Notes: generated from the letters alone by a model not told the origin. A stretch of DNA of 64,000 nucleotides from Planococcus sp. CPCC 101016 (GCF_007859295.1 NZ_VOHB01000002.1:620001-684000); one strand, 5' to 3'. Counted from the first letter of the stretch, positions 26,910 through 36,407 are shown. Numbers and translations: made by a program.

Positions 26910-28556
26910 ATGATTTCTGCAACATGGAACTGGATGTGGGAAAAGCACGATCAAGCAAAAGATACGTTTAAATTTTTCACCAACCCCGGTGGAAGCCTCC
27001 CGAATGATCGAGACCGGGCTGAAGACGCGGGATCCTACGATGAACGCAAAAAGAAGCGAAGTTACAACAAGCCTCAGTTAATCGGTTTGTTTCTCGGTCC
27101 GCTGCTTTTCGCGTTAACCTTACTTTTCTTTAATCCTGATGGACTTTCGCCCGAAGCAAAAGCCGTCTTGGCCAGCACCATTTGGATTGCAACTTGGTGG
27201 ATTACGGAAGCTATTCCGATTCCTGCCACATCTCTCCTGCCAATCATTCTTTTCCCCATGACAGGTGGACTGGATGTAAGCGCTACAACTTCCGCTTATG
27301 GCAATGATACGATATTTCTCTTTATGGGCGGTTTCATGATTGCGCTGACAATGGAAAAATGGAACTTGCACAAACGGATTGCACTTACTATTATCTCCAT
27401 AATCGGCACCAATACAGAACGGATTATTCTTGGTTTCATGATTGCGACAGGATTCCTGTCGATGTGGATTTCCAATACTGCCACAGCGATGATGATGGTG
27501 CCGATTGGTTTGGCGATCATTTACCAAGTCTCTGAAGCGCTGAAGGATGACCATTCAATCGATACTTCAAAAGAGAATTTCGGTTTCGGTAAGGCCCTTA
27601 TGCTGGGAATTGCCTATTCCGCTTCGCTTGGAGGAATCGCAACATTGATCGGAACGCCGCCGAATACATTATTGGCAGGAGCGGTCAATGAAATCTATGG
27701 CATTGAAATCACTTTTGCCCAATGGATGCTCTTCGGTGTTCCATTGGCATGGATTTTTATTTTAATTGCGTGGATCTATTTAGTGAAAGTCGCTTATCCG
27801 CAAAAACTTAAGCAATTGCCTGGAGGAAACGAAGTGATTCGTCAGCAGAAGGCCGACTTGGGATCTGCTTCGTACGAAGAAAAAGCAGTCTTTACGGTTT
27901 TTGTGGCAGTAGCACTTGCCTGGATCAGCCGCTCGTTTGTCTTGGATGCGTTTGCTCCGGATTTGGAAATGACCGATGCAATGGTCGGCTTGATTGCGGC
28001 GATGATTTTATTTATCATTCCTTCTAAAAACAAGCAAGGCGATCATTTGCTGGACTGGGCGACTGCGGTTAAATTGCCGTGGGGTATTTTGCTGCTGTTC
28101 GGTGGGGGATTGGCAATCGCTGCCGGTTTCACAAATTCCGGCTTGTCTGAATGGATCGGAAATCAATTGATTGGATTGCAGGGAGTCAATGTACTCATCG
28201 TTGTTCTCGTAGTAGCTGCACTTGTGTTGTTCCTGACGGAAATCACATCCAATACCGCGACAGCTTCCATGATGTTCCCGATCATGGCATCTCTTGCAGT
28301 TGCTCTCAGCATCCATCCATATGCGCTGATGGTGACTGCAGCCGTAGCCGCTTCTTGTGCTTTTATGCTTCCAGTTGCAACGCCGCCGAATGCTGTCGTC
28401 TTCGGCTCCGGATATTTGAGAATTTCCGATATGGCCAAAGCCGGTTTCGCGCTCAATATATTTGGCATTTTCTTCGTCAGCCTTGCGGTTTTCTACTTCT
28501 TGCCGCTTATCTGGGGAATCGATTTGTTGTCGATTCCAGCCGAGTTTCTTGAATAG
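26910..28556 (+). CDS. DASS/SLC13 family sodium:anion (dicarboxylate) symporter
   Basis: 548 residues, about 11-12 membrane segments after a long polar N-terminus (about 55 residues). Both SNT substrate motifs are present: WISNTATAMMMVPIG and EITSNTATASMMFPI. WWITEAIPIPATSLLPI and VATPPNAVVFGSGYLRI are further DASS signatures. It imports C4-dicarboxylates or similar anions with Na+. Monocistronic; the start ATG 26910 follows GATGGAGGGATAAG. Confidence 0.9.
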   Translation: MISATWNWMWEKHDQAKDTFKFFTNPGGSLPNDRDRAEDAGSYDERKKKRSYNKPQLIGLFLGPLLFALTLLFFNPDGLSPEAKAVLASTIWIATWWITEAIPIPATSLLPIILFPMTGGLDVSATTSAYGNDTIFLFMGGFMIALTMEKWNLHKRIALTIISIIGTNTERIILGFMIATGFLSMWISNTATAMMMVPIGLAIIYQVSEALKDDHSIDTSKENFGFGKALMLGIAYSASLGGIATLIGTPPNTLLAGAVNEIYGIEITFAQWMLFGVPLAWIFILIAWIYLVKVAYPQKLKQLPGGNEVIRQQKADLGSASYEEKAVFTVFVAVALAWISRSFVLDAFAPDLEMTDAMVGLIAAMILFIIPSKNKQGDHLLDWATAVKLPWGILLLFGGGLAIAAGFTNSGLSEWIGNQLIGLQGVNVLIVVLVVAALVLFLTEITSNTATASMMFPIMASLAVALSIHPYALMVTAAVAASCAFMLPVATPPNAVVFGSGYLRISDMAKAGFALNIFGIFFVSLAVFYFLPLIWGIDLLSIPAEFLE

Positions 28557-28570
28557 AATTCACAAATAGC

Positions 28571-28607
28571 AAAAAGCAGGTTCACCTTATAGGGGAACCT
28601 GCTTTTT
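28571..28607. terminator. Bidirectional terminator between convergent genes
   Basis: 13-bp stem AAAAAGCAGGTTC / GAACCTGCTTTTT. It overlaps the last codons of the MFS gene on the minus strand. Confidence 0.85.
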
Positions 28608-29781
28608 TTCTGTAAAGAGTGACGGCCAGTATGTAGAGGAGCGGCAAAATTGCTGTGAAAAGTACCAGTCCGGTCCAGCCGACAGAAGTCCACAAAGGAC
28701 TTAACAGCGAGCTGCCGGCAGCAACGCCAATGTAATAAGAAACTAAATATAAACTGGAAGCACTGCCTTTATGATGGGCAGCCTGCTGGCCGACCGAGGC
28801 GGCAGTAAGGGAATGCGAAGTAAAAAATCCAAGGCAAGTCACACAAAGGCCGACGACAATCATCCATAGGTAAGGGCTGAGTGTCATAAAAATTCCGGCT
28901 GACAGAATAAATACTCCAGCCAGTCGGACATTGCGTAAACCGAAAGTTTCAGCGGCGCGGCCAGCTACCGGTGAGCCGATGACACCGATGCCATAGGCGA
29001 AAAATAAATAGGAAATGCCTTGCAGAGACATGGAGTAGGGCGGAGCTTCCAAATAAAAAGGCAGATACGTCCAAATTCCGGTGAAGGAAATTTGCAGAAT
29101 TGCCCCCAAGCCGAAAACAACAAGAAGGGCTGGATTTTTCAAGTGGAACAGGAATCCTTCAATGTCTTTTGCAAAGCTTAATTGGCTTGAACTGAAATTC
29201 TGTGATGGCGGCAGCAGATAGACAACTGCTGCAAATAGGACAAGTCCCGTCACTGCAAACGCGTAAAACGAAAGCTGCCAGGAGAAATGATCTGTCAGAT
29301 AACCTGTTAAAACACGACCCAGCATTCCGCCCAGCGCATTACTGGAAATATAGAGCGCAGTTGCATAAGCGATATTCTTTCGGTCAATTTCTTCACTGAT
29401 ATAGGCAAGGGCGGCGGCGGGAACGCCTGCCAGCGCAAAACCTTGGATAAACCGAAGAATCAGCAGCACAGTAAATGAATCGGTCAATGGAATAATAAAA
29501 AAAGGGAGTGCAGATCCGAGCAGCGAATAGACGATATAAGATTTTCTGCCATTGCGGTCGGAGAAAAATCCAAGTACGATCAATCCTAGGATTAAGCCGA
29601 TAATGGTCAGCGATAAGGATAAGCTGGCTGTGGAAACAGAGACTTGGAATTCGTCTACAAAAACGGGCAGCAAAGGTTGTACTGCATACATATTTGCAAA
29701 AATAAATAAAGAGGCCAATAGAAGGCTGAGAATGATCTTCCAAAATTGGCGGTCTTTTACGGTATAGCGCTGAGAGTCCAT
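28582..29781 (-). CDS. MFS transporter (YnfM-like, 12 TM)
   Basis: 399 residues, about 12 membrane segments. The MFS loop motif appears as GFFSDRNGRKSYIVYSLLG between TM2 and TM3, with RFIQGFALAGVPAAALAYI in TM4. The order and length fit the YnfM/CmlA-like drug or sugar-acid exporters. The start ATG at 29781 is preceded by GGAAGTG. No neighbour indicates a substrate. Confidence 0.82.
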   Translation of the reverse strand: MDSQRYTVKDRQFWKIILSLLLASLFIFANMYAVQPLLPVFVDEFQVSVSTASLSLSLTIIGLILGLIVLGFFSDRNGRKSYIVYSLLGSALPFFIIPLTDSFTVLLILRFIQGFALAGVPAAALAYISEEIDRKNIAYATALYISSNALGGMLGRVLTGYLTDHFSWQLSFYAFAVTGLVLFAAVVYLLPPSQNFSSSQLSFAKDIEGFLFHLKNPALLVVFGLGAILQISFTGIWTYLPFYLEAPPYSMSLQGISYLFFAYGIGVIGSPVAGRAAETFGLRNVRLAGVFILSAGIFMTLSPYLWMIVVGLCVTCLGFFTSHSLTAASVGQQAAHHKGSASSLYLVSYYIGVAAGSSLLSPLWTSVGWTGLVLFTAILPLLYILAVTLYRKKAGSPIR

Positions 29782-29967
29782 AGGTCACTTCCAATCGATA
29801 ATTACCTTCCCCATCCGCCCAGCAGGAGATTGAAGAACTGCTGTTAGGCGGTGTGTTCATGGTATTCATTTTACCATTAAAAACAAATAAGTTTATATGG
29901 TTATAAAGCAACCGCACATAAAGGGAAACGTTAAACAGCTAAAGGGTGATTGGCCATAGAAGCGCAC

Positions 29968-29998
29968 AAAAAACCCCGCATGCACACAGGCAGCGGGG
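29968..29998 (-). terminator. Rho-independent terminator of the gene at 30005-30436
   Basis: Minus strand: CCCCGC / GCGGGG stem with a 13-nt loop, then TTTTTT. Confidence 0.75.
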
Positions 29999-30004
29999 GA
30001 ACAA

Positions 30005-30436
30005 TTATATTTTGTTGAAGAAAGATAGAATTTGTTTTTTAGTAGGTTCTTGCAACCGGTAACGCAGTTCCTTGTTTTGAGTGTTTACGATATGATAGGC
30101 CGGATTTTCAGCAACCGTAAATTTCCAATGCGGCTTAGTATTTTTCTTTTTAATCTGAAGTTCAGGAAGCATCATCTTTTTCGTGAAGCTTTCAAGTTTG
30201 GCCATTAAAAAGGTATCCATGTACCGTACGAGCAAAAAGCCTTGTTGGCGCTCAGGATCAAACTTCGCCAAATTGAATTCACTGACATCAAAACCTTTTT
30301 CATATCGCTGAACAGATGGGGACAATACAAAACAATCTTCATTCATAAAGATAGTTGAGTTTCCTTGTTGTTTCAGCCCTAATTCTTCAACCAGAAAATC
30401 CTTGTTGACCAGACTCATTTCGCGTGCAGTAGCCAT
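30005..30436 (-). CDS. Conserved-looking hypothetical protein (143 aa)
   Basis: Not recognised. A soluble, lysine- and phenylalanine-rich protein beginning MATAREMSLVNKDFLVEEL. It has a strong AGGAGGAATTAC ribosome site, a TATAAT box about 30 nt upstream on the minus strand, and its own terminator, all of which argue it is real. No metal motif, signal peptide or membrane segment is visible. The pattern of alternating hydrophobic strands (FLLVRYMDTFLMAKL) suggests an alpha/beta fold. Confidence 0.65.
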   Translation of the reverse strand: MATAREMSLVNKDFLVEELGLKQQGNSTIFMNEDCFVLSPSVQRYEKGFDVSEFNLAKFDPERQQGFLLVRYMDTFLMAKLESFTKKMMLPELQIKKKNTKPHWKFTVAENPAYHIVNTQNKELRYRLQEPTKKQILSFFNKI

Positions 30437-30752
30437 GTAATTCCTCCTAATATAAATCGTTGTTCTTCTATTATAACACTATTTAGCCATTTAAGGGGCG
30501 TTAACGAACTTTCCTTGTATTTTGAGTCTTCTGAGGTGTGAAGGCTTAGGGCTATGGATTTAAAGGAATAAAGACAAGTTCATTATTTATTAAAAAAGCA
30601 AGACGGAAGGATAAGAAGAGCCAATCATTTTCACCTGCACTACATCTCTTTATTGTCAGAATATTTTAGGTATTAAAGACAATAAAAAAGAAGAAGATAG
30701 AATAATCTGTTATATTTAGGGTAGAAAGCTATTAGTGAAAGGAGCGATTGAT
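30437..30752. other. 316-nt divergent intergenic region
   Basis: Holds the promoter of the minus-strand gene (TATAAT near 30471-30476) and AT-rich DNA before the SRAP gene. No repeat, hairpin or ORF with a ribosome site was found. Confidence 0.4.
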
Positions 30753-31430
30753 GTGTGTGGAAGATATTCATTGTTTACCGATTATACGGTATTGATTGAA
30801 CGCTTTAATATTGAAGAAGCGGCGATTGATGAAGACGAATATTCAGCAAGTTACAATGTAGCCCCTTCGCAGGAAGTGGTCGCTATTGTAAACGACGGAG
30901 ACAAAAACCGGCTTGGCAAGCTCAAATGGGGACTGATTCCGCCGTGGGCAAAAGATGCAAAGATAGGTTATAAAATGATCAATGCCCGCTCAGAAACAGC
31001 ATCAGAAAAACCCAGTTTTCGCAACGCTTTTAAAAAGAAACGGTGCCTGGTAGTGGCAGATTCTTTCTACGAATGGCAAAGAAAAGACGGGGAAAAAATT
31101 CCGATGCGCATCAAATTGAAGACGGGAGAACCTTTTGCCTTTGCGGCGCTTTGGGAATCGTGGAAAGCACTAGATGGCAAAACTGTAAATAGCTGCTCCA
31201 TATTAACGACAGGTCCGAACGCTTTGATGGAATCGATTCATGACAGGATGCCGGTCATTTTGACAAAAGAAGGTGAAAAAACGTGGCTGGATTCCCGTAT
31301 AGATGATGTTGAGCAATTAAAAGCATTGTTAAAACCATATAAAGCGGAAGATATGGAAGCATTTCGTGTTTCTGAAGAAGTCAATTCCCCTAAAAATAAT
31401 AAACCGGAATTGATTGAAAAAGTGAGTTAA
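30753..31430 (+). CDS. SOS response-associated peptidase (SRAP, YedK/HMCES type)
   Basis: 225 residues. SRAP proteins cross-link to abasic sites in single-stranded DNA through a Cys2 that becomes N-terminal after Met removal. Starting at GTG 30753 gives MCGRYSLF with Cys2 in place, plus Asn35 (SYNVAPSQ), Glu107 (SFYEWQR) and His163 (SIHDRMPVIL), the full active-site set. AGGAG sits 8 nt before the GTG. An upstream in-frame GTG at 30735 would bury the catalytic Cys, so it is rejected. Confidence 0.92.
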   Translation: MCGRYSLFTDYTVLIERFNIEEAAIDEDEYSASYNVAPSQEVVAIVNDGDKNRLGKLKWGLIPPWAKDAKIGYKMINARSETASEKPSFRNAFKKKRCLVVADSFYEWQRKDGEKIPMRIKLKTGEPFAFAALWESWKALDGKTVNSCSILTTGPNALMESIHDRMPVILTKEGEKTWLDSRIDDVEQLKALLKPYKAEDMEAFRVSEEVNSPKNNKPELIEKVS

Positions 31431-31476
31431 ACCAATTGAACCCTTACTTATTCTAAGAGCCATAGGGGGGAGTAAG

Positions 31477-32325
31477 ATGAAAGCCGGGTTGATATTGGAA
31501 GGCGGCGGCATGCGTGGGGTTTACACTGGCGGGGTCCTTGAGAAATTACTGGAAGAGAAAATCTTTGTCAATTATGTAATCGGTGTTTCTGCAGGAGCCT
31601 GTCATGCATCTTCCTATATTTCCAGACAAAGCGGCCGCAACCGTGAAGTGACCATTGGCTACGTCAGTCATCCAGAGTATATCTCGGTTAAAAATCTGCT
31701 GGTAAAACGAGAACTCTTCGGCATGGACCTCATCTTTAACGAAATTCCGAACAACTTGGTGCCTTTTGATTATGACCGTTTTAATAATGCAACGGAAGAG
31801 TTTGTAGTGGGTACGACAGACTGTCTGACCGGCGAAGCGGTTTATTTTGAAAAACAGAATCGTCCCGAGGACGTAATGGCTATTGTCAGAGCTTCAAGTT
31901 CCCTGCCATTGATGTCACAACCCGTGAAATTTGGTGGTAGATTACTAATGGATGGCAGTATTGCAGACCCGCTTCCAATCCGCAAAGCTTTATCGGATGG
32001 GGTCACCAAACCCATTATTATCCTTACAAGAGAAAAAGGCTATCGAAAAAAGAAGAGCCACTTTGCCAAAGTGATGCCGGCCTTTGTGCGGCAGTATCCC
32101 GCTATCGCAAAGAAGATGGAAAGCCGGCATATCTACTATAATGAAACAATGGAGTTTATCGAGCAACTGGAGGGCGAAGGCCTGGCCATGGTGATACGTC
32201 CGATGAACCTCTATAAAATCAGAGGAATTGAGCGGGATCCAGTAAAACTGGAGAATTTGTACAACCAAGGGTACCAGGACGCAACCAACAGATTTGGGGA
32301 GTTGATTGATTTTCTTCAAAAATAA
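31477..32325 (+). CDS. Patatin-like phospholipase (YjjU/RssA group)
   Basis: 282 residues. Ser-Asp dyad esterase: oxyanion motif EGGGMRGVYTGGVL (8-21), nucleophile Ser38 in GVSAG, and Asp159 in MDGSIADPLPI. A soluble lipid acyl hydrolase acting on membrane lipids or free acyl esters; substrate unknown. GGGGGGAG precedes the ATG. Stands between the SRAP and GNAT genes on the same strand; joint function is not evident. Confidence 0.88.
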   Translation: MKAGLILEGGGMRGVYTGGVLEKLLEEKIFVNYVIGVSAGACHASSYISRQSGRNREVTIGYVSHPEYISVKNLLVKRELFGMDLIFNEIPNNLVPFDYDRFNNATEEFVVGTTDCLTGEAVYFEKQNRPEDVMAIVRASSSLPLMSQPVKFGGRLLMDGSIADPLPIRKALSDGVTKPIIILTREKGYRKKKSHFAKVMPAFVRQYPAIAKKMESRHIYYNETMEFIEQLEGEGLAMVIRPMNLYKIRGIERDPVKLENLYNQGYQDATNRFGELIDFLQK

Positions 32326-32379
32326 ATTTTTTGAACTTCACGAATCACATCGTGGTAAAGTTAAGTTGAGGGGATAGTT

Positions 32380-32826
32380 ATGATTCATGAAATAGATCAT
32401 CAGAATGAACAGCTGGCAAAAGAAATACAAGAAATACAACAAGCAGCTTACCGCATAGAAGCTGAACTTATGGGGTTTGATGGAATTCCGCAGCTCTATG
32501 AGGCAGTACATGAAATCCAAAACAGCCCTGAAACTTTTATCGGTTACAGTATAGAACGGTTACAGGGTGTCGTATCATACCGAGTGAAACAAGGAATCGT
32601 CGATATCCACCGTCTCGTCGTCGATCCGGATCATTTTCGGAAAGGAATCGGCAAGCAACTGATAGCTTATTTGCTAGAGCGCTATAAAGGCTATGAATTC
32701 ATGGTCAGTACCGGCACTGCCAATAAACCAGCAATTGCTCTTTATCAAGCAAACGGTTTCAGGGAACTGCGTGTATTTGAAGTAGCACCTGGTGTCCATT
32801 GCACCCAATTCAGTCTCAGTAATTAA
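32380..32826 (+). CDS. GNAT family N-acetyltransferase
   Basis: 148 residues. Acetyl-CoA binding motif A is visible as IHRLVVDPDHFRKGIGKQLIAYLLE (about 83-107) with the R-x-x-G-x-G/A-type turn, followed by motif B-like TGTANKPAIALYQANGFRE. Acceptor unknown. GAGGGGATAG precedes the ATG. Confidence 0.88.
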   Translation: MIHEIDHQNEQLAKEIQEIQQAAYRIEAELMGFDGIPQLYEAVHEIQNSPETFIGYSIERLQGVVSYRVKQGIVDIHRLVVDPDHFRKGIGKQLIAYLLERYKGYEFMVSTGTANKPAIALYQANGFRELRVFEVAPGVHCTQFSLSN

Positions 32827-32899
32827 GGAAAGGGGTTTTCTTTTCTTAAACACAAAAACCATAGATTCGATTTTCAAAATAAAAGCTTGAGGTGTATTT

Positions 32900-33349
32900 A
32901 TGAAATTAGATAATATTGATCGAAAGATATTGGAGTTATTGACTATAAACGGCCGTATCTCGTATGTGGATATTGGGAAAGAACTAAATCTGTCGAGGGT
33001 GGCCATTCGCGAGAGGGTTCATCAATTAACAGAAGCAGGAGTAATCGAAAGCTTTACAGTGGTCATCAATAGTGAGAAGGTCGGTAAAAAAGTATCGGGA
33101 TTTTTTGAAGTAGATTGTGAACCATCGTCTTTGGTGGAAGTGGCTCAGACCTTGGCGGATAACCCAAGCGTTGCCAGTTGCTATCAAATGACAGGACCAT
33201 CTACCCTCCATATGCATGTGCTGGTTGATGATTTTATGGATCTCGAAAAATTCATCAACGAAGAACTCTACGCTCTCGAAGGAATAACGAGAGTGGAAAG
33301 CCATATCCTTCTCCGCCGATTCAAAAGTCGTACCGGTATGAAATTATAA
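32900..33349 (+). CDS. Lrp/AsnC family regulator (YwrC/ChrS-like)
   Basis: 149 residues. N-terminal HTH: LDNIDRKILELLTINGRISYVD and LSRVAIRERVHQLTEAGVIE. A C-terminal RAM/AsnC ligand domain follows (VASCYQMTGPSTLHMHVLV). It is followed by a GGT gene and a split chromate transporter pair, the same set as ywrC, ywrD, ywrB, ywrA in Bacillus subtilis, where the Lrp-type protein represses the chromate genes. A terminator after it means the downstream genes need their own promoter. GAGGTG precedes the ATG. Confidence 0.85.
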   Translation: MKLDNIDRKILELLTINGRISYVDIGKELNLSRVAIRERVHQLTEAGVIESFTVVINSEKVGKKVSGFFEVDCEPSSLVEVAQTLADNPSVASCYQMTGPSTLHMHVLVDDFMDLEKFINEELYALEGITRVESHILLRRFKSRTGMKL

Positions 33350-33388
33350 AATCCTGCAGGCTTTAAAAGCTGCAGGATTTAACTTTTT
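33349..33388 (+). terminator. Rho-independent terminator of the AsnC-type gene
   Basis: 11-bp stem AAATCCTGCAG / CTGCAGGATTT, then AACTTTTT. Confidence 0.8.
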
Positions 33389-33584
33389 ATTGGAGTAACG
33401 GCTTTTTCACCAGGAGTATTCAGTATATTTTGTAATTTAGGTGGAAATAAGCAAGCGCATACTCTATAATCGTAAGTATCATTATTGACTATAGTTAAAC
33501 AAAATCGAAAAAGTGCTTTACAAGTGATATGAAATACTTTCAAATTCATACACAAAGTTTAGCTAAGAGAAAGGAAGGATGACA

Positions 33585-35189
33585 TTGGACTATTTGAACA
33601 ATCCATTTCCATCACAGCGTCAAACCGTGTTTTCAAAAAAAGGGATGGTAGCAACTTCTCAGCCTTTAGCGGCTCAAGCGGGGATAGAAATTATGCAGAA
33701 TGGAGGAAATGCCATTGATGCAGCAATTGCAGCTGCAGCTGCATTGACCGTTGTTGAACCGACTTCTAATGGAATTGGGGGAGATGCCTTCGCACTGGTC
33801 TGGGTAAAAGATAAGCTGCATGGTCTAAACAGTTCCGGCCCCGCACCAAAAAGTATTTCACCAGAAGCAGTCAAAGCATTGGGATTTGAAAAAATGCCAA
33901 CACATGGCTTAATACCCGTAACAGTACCAGGAGTACCAGCTGCATGGGCTGAATTATCGAAGAAATTTGGTAAATTGTCGTTGGCTGAAGCTCTGAAACC
34001 GGCGATCCGTTATGCGGAAGAAGGATACCCGCTAACGCCAATTCTCGGTAAGTATTGGAAAGCTGCCTACTCCAAATACAAAAGTTCTTTTACAGGAAAA
34101 GAATACCAAGCTTGGTTTGATACATTTGCACCGAACGGCCGGGCACCTGAAATTGGCGAATTATGGTCATCTCCTGGCCATGCCAGCACTTTAATCGAAA
34201 TCGGCCAGACGGATGCACGTTCTTTCTATGAAGGGGCGATTGCAGATGAAATCGATGCTTTCATGAAAAAGCACGAAGGATTTCTCTCTAAAGAAGATTT
34301 AGAGGCATTCAAGCCGGAATGGGTAGAGCCGGTGTCATCGGAATACCGAGGCTATGAAGTTTGGGAAATTCCGCCAAATGGACAAGGCATGGTTGCTTTA
34401 ATGGCTTTGAATATTTTCAAACAACTGGGACAGCCGAAATGGCAATCCGCAGATACTTTCCATGAACAGATCGAAGCGATGAAACTGGCATTTACAGACG
34501 GCAAGGCGTTTATTACGGAGCCCGAAAATATGCCTGTCAGCACGGAACATCTGTTATCAGAAGAATATGCCGCGGAGCGCGCCAAAGCAATTGGTGAAAC
34601 CGCTTCTGATCCGGAACCGTATGAATTGCCAAAAGGCGGAACCGTTTATTTGTCTGCAGCGGATGAAGAAGGCAATATGATTTCTTATATACAAAGCAAT
34701 TACATGGGCTTTGGTTCAGGAATCGTCATTCCCGGGACCGGAATAGGCCTGCAGAATCGCGGAGCGGATTTTTCATTGGATGCTGAGCATCCGAACGTAT
34801 TGGCAGGAGGAAAACGAACATTCCACACCATCATTCCAGGCTTCCTGACAAAAGACGGCAAAGCCGTAGGACCATTTGGTGTAATGGGCGGATACATGCA
34901 GCCTCAAGGCCATTTCCAAGTGGTCACCAATACCATTGACTATTTACTGAATCCACAAGCAGCCCTTGATGCACCAAGGTGGCAGTGGATGGAAGGGAAA
35001 ACCGTTCTAGTTGAACCAAGTTTCCCAAATTACCTTGCGCAGGCTTTAGCCCGTAAAGGACATCAAATTCAAGTAGCGACAGACAGCGGCAGTTTCGGAA
35101 GAGGACAAATCATTTGGCGCAATCCTGAAACCGGCGTCTTGGCCGGCGGCACCGAATCGCGTACAGACGGTGCGGTGGCTGCTTGGTAG
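33585..35189 (+). CDS. Gamma-glutamyltransferase-like Ntn hydrolase (YwrD type)
   Basis: 534 residues. N-terminal GGT blocks: GMVATSQPLAAQAGIEIMQNGGNAIDAAIAAA and VEPTSNGIGGDAFALVW. The autoprocessing nucleophile is Thr353 in PKGGTVYLSAADEEGN, followed by GSGIVIPGTGIGLQNRG. It should cleave itself into large and small chains and hydrolyse or transfer gamma-glutamyl groups. No signal peptide is seen, as for YwrD, so it is cytoplasmic. TTG 33585 lies 6 nt after AAGGAAGG; an in-frame ATG at 33579 touches that site. Confidence 0.87.
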   Translation: MDYLNNPFPSQRQTVFSKKGMVATSQPLAAQAGIEIMQNGGNAIDAAIAAAAALTVVEPTSNGIGGDAFALVWVKDKLHGLNSSGPAPKSISPEAVKALGFEKMPTHGLIPVTVPGVPAAWAELSKKFGKLSLAEALKPAIRYAEEGYPLTPILGKYWKAAYSKYKSSFTGKEYQAWFDTFAPNGRAPEIGELWSSPGHASTLIEIGQTDARSFYEGAIADEIDAFMKKHEGFLSKEDLEAFKPEWVEPVSSEYRGYEVWEIPPNGQGMVALMALNIFKQLGQPKWQSADTFHEQIEAMKLAFTDGKAFITEPENMPVSTEHLLSEEYAAERAKAIGETASDPEPYELPKGGTVYLSAADEEGNMISYIQSNYMGFGSGIVIPGTGIGLQNRGADFSLDAEHPNVLAGGKRTFHTIIPGFLTKDGKAVGPFGVMGGYMQPQGHFQVVTNTIDYLLNPQAALDAPRWQWMEGKTVLVEPSFPNYLAQALARKGHQIQVATDSGSFGRGQIIWRNPETGVLAGGTESRTDGAVAAW

Positions 35190-35215
35190 AAGATAAGAAA
35201 GTGGAGGAGAAGAAA

Positions 35216-35782
35216 ATGGGAAATTCCAGCCTAAAAACCAATGGTGATCTTTTTGCCGCTTTTTTTCGTGTAGGCCTACTTGGTTTCGGTGGAGGACCTT
35301 CAGCTATCCCCCTCTTTCACCGTGAAGCTGTAATCAATTACAAATGGATGACCGATGATGAGTTTGGTGACACGCTGGCATTGGGAAATACGATGCCAGG
35401 ACCAATTGCTACGAAAATGGCCGGTTATATCGGCTATCGGGTCAATGGACTGATCGGCTGTTTTATTGCATTGGCTGCTTCAGTCATTCCGACCGTAGTA
35501 TTAATGATTATCCTGCTAGGCATTCTGCAAAAATACAAAGGACTCGAATGGGTCAACAGCATGTCAGCGGCAGTTGTGCCAGTTGTTGGCGTCATGTTGG
35601 CTGTGATGACGTGGGATTTCTTTCAGAAATCCGGCAAGGCTCTGGGACTGGGGCGGGCCATTCTGTTTACTGCCATCGCCATTGTGCTGCTGGAAATATT
35701 GAATATCCATCCGGCTATTGTCATACTGGGTATTTTGATTTTGTCTTTTACCACCTTTAAGAAGGGGGTAGAAGCAAAATGA
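35216..35782 (+). CDS. Short-chain chromate transporter subunit (CHR family, N-terminal-type)
   Basis: 188 residues. One CHR domain with the duplicated-family signatures FGGGPSAIPLFHREAV, LALGNTMPGPIATKMAGYIGYR and several hydrophobic segments. Short CHR proteins work as an obligatory pair; the partner starts within the last codons of this gene. The pair exports chromate in Bacillus. ATG 35216 follows GGAGGAGAAGAAA; an upstream in-frame TTG overlaps the GGT gene. Confidence 0.88.
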   Translation: MGNSSLKTNGDLFAAFFRVGLLGFGGGPSAIPLFHREAVINYKWMTDDEFGDTLALGNTMPGPIATKMAGYIGYRVNGLIGCFIALAASVIPTVVLMIILLGILQKYKGLEWVNSMSAAVVPVVGVMLAVMTWDFFQKSGKALGLGRAILFTAIAIVLLEILNIHPAIVILGILILSFTTFKKGVEAK

Positions 35783-36312
35783 TTTACTGGTACATCTTTT
35801 TAGCATTTTTTATCCCAGGAATTTTAGGGTATGGCGGTGGGCCAGCTTCTATTCCGCTTGTGGAAAAAGAAGTAGTGGATCGCTATGGCTGGATGACGAC
35901 GCAGGAATTTGGAGAAGTCTTGGCTTTGGGAAATGCGCTGCCAGGACCGATTGCTACAAAAATGGCGGGATATATCGGCTACATGGAAGGCGGTATCCTG
36001 GGATCAATCGTGGCTTTATTCGCTTCAGTGGCACCTTCTCTTATTTTAATGGTGGCTTTGATGGTGACTCTTTTGAAATATAAAGATTCGCCGAAAGTCA
36101 AAAACATCACCAAACTTGTTCGGCCAGTCATAGCTGTATTGCTGGGCGCTATGACGCTGCAATTTTTCATGACCTCAGTTGAGACATCAGGCACGTTGCA
36201 GACTGTCATCCTGATTGTCGTCAGCTATTGGCTGCTGGAGATAAGGAAAGTCCATCCGGCATTTGTCATCTTGATGGCTCTCGTTTATGGTGCAGTATCG
36301 GGAATCATCTAA
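35779..36312 (+). CDS. Short-chain chromate transporter subunit (CHR family, C-terminal-type)
   Basis: 177 residues. Carries YGGGPASIPLVEKEVV and LALGNALPGPIATKMAGYIGYM, near-copies of the motifs in the partner at 35216. The ATGA overlap indicates coupled synthesis. The two are expected to insert with opposite topology and form one transporter. Confidence 0.88.
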   Translation: MIYWYIFLAFFIPGILGYGGGPASIPLVEKEVVDRYGWMTTQEFGEVLALGNALPGPIATKMAGYIGYMEGGILGSIVALFASVAPSLILMVALMVTLLKYKDSPKVKNITKLVRPVIAVLLGAMTLQFFMTSVETSGTLQTVILIVVSYWLLEIRKVHPAFVILMALVYGAVSGII

Positions 36313-36355
36313 CTTTTCCTGATTTGCAGAATTAAGTAAGAGATGAAGGAAAAGT
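36312..36355 (+). repeat. 9-bp inverted repeat after the chromate genes
   Basis: ACTTTTCCT (36312-36320) and AGGAAAAGT (36347-36355) with a 26-nt gap; may extend the 3' end structure before the terminator. Confidence 0.35.
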
Positions 36356-36381
36356 AACCCAACTACTAATTCAGAATGCTT

Positions 36382-36407
36382 AAGGCCATCCACTTGGATG
36401 GCCTTTT
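36382..36407 (+). terminator. Rho-independent terminator
   Basis: 10-bp perfect stem AAGGCCATCC / GGATGGCCTT, 4-nt loop, short T-run. Ends the GGT-chromate operon. Confidence 0.8.

Noticed and set aside
30735..30752. Upstream GTG start for the SRAP gene
   Set aside because: It would place six residues before the catalytic Cys, which must be residue 2 to work.
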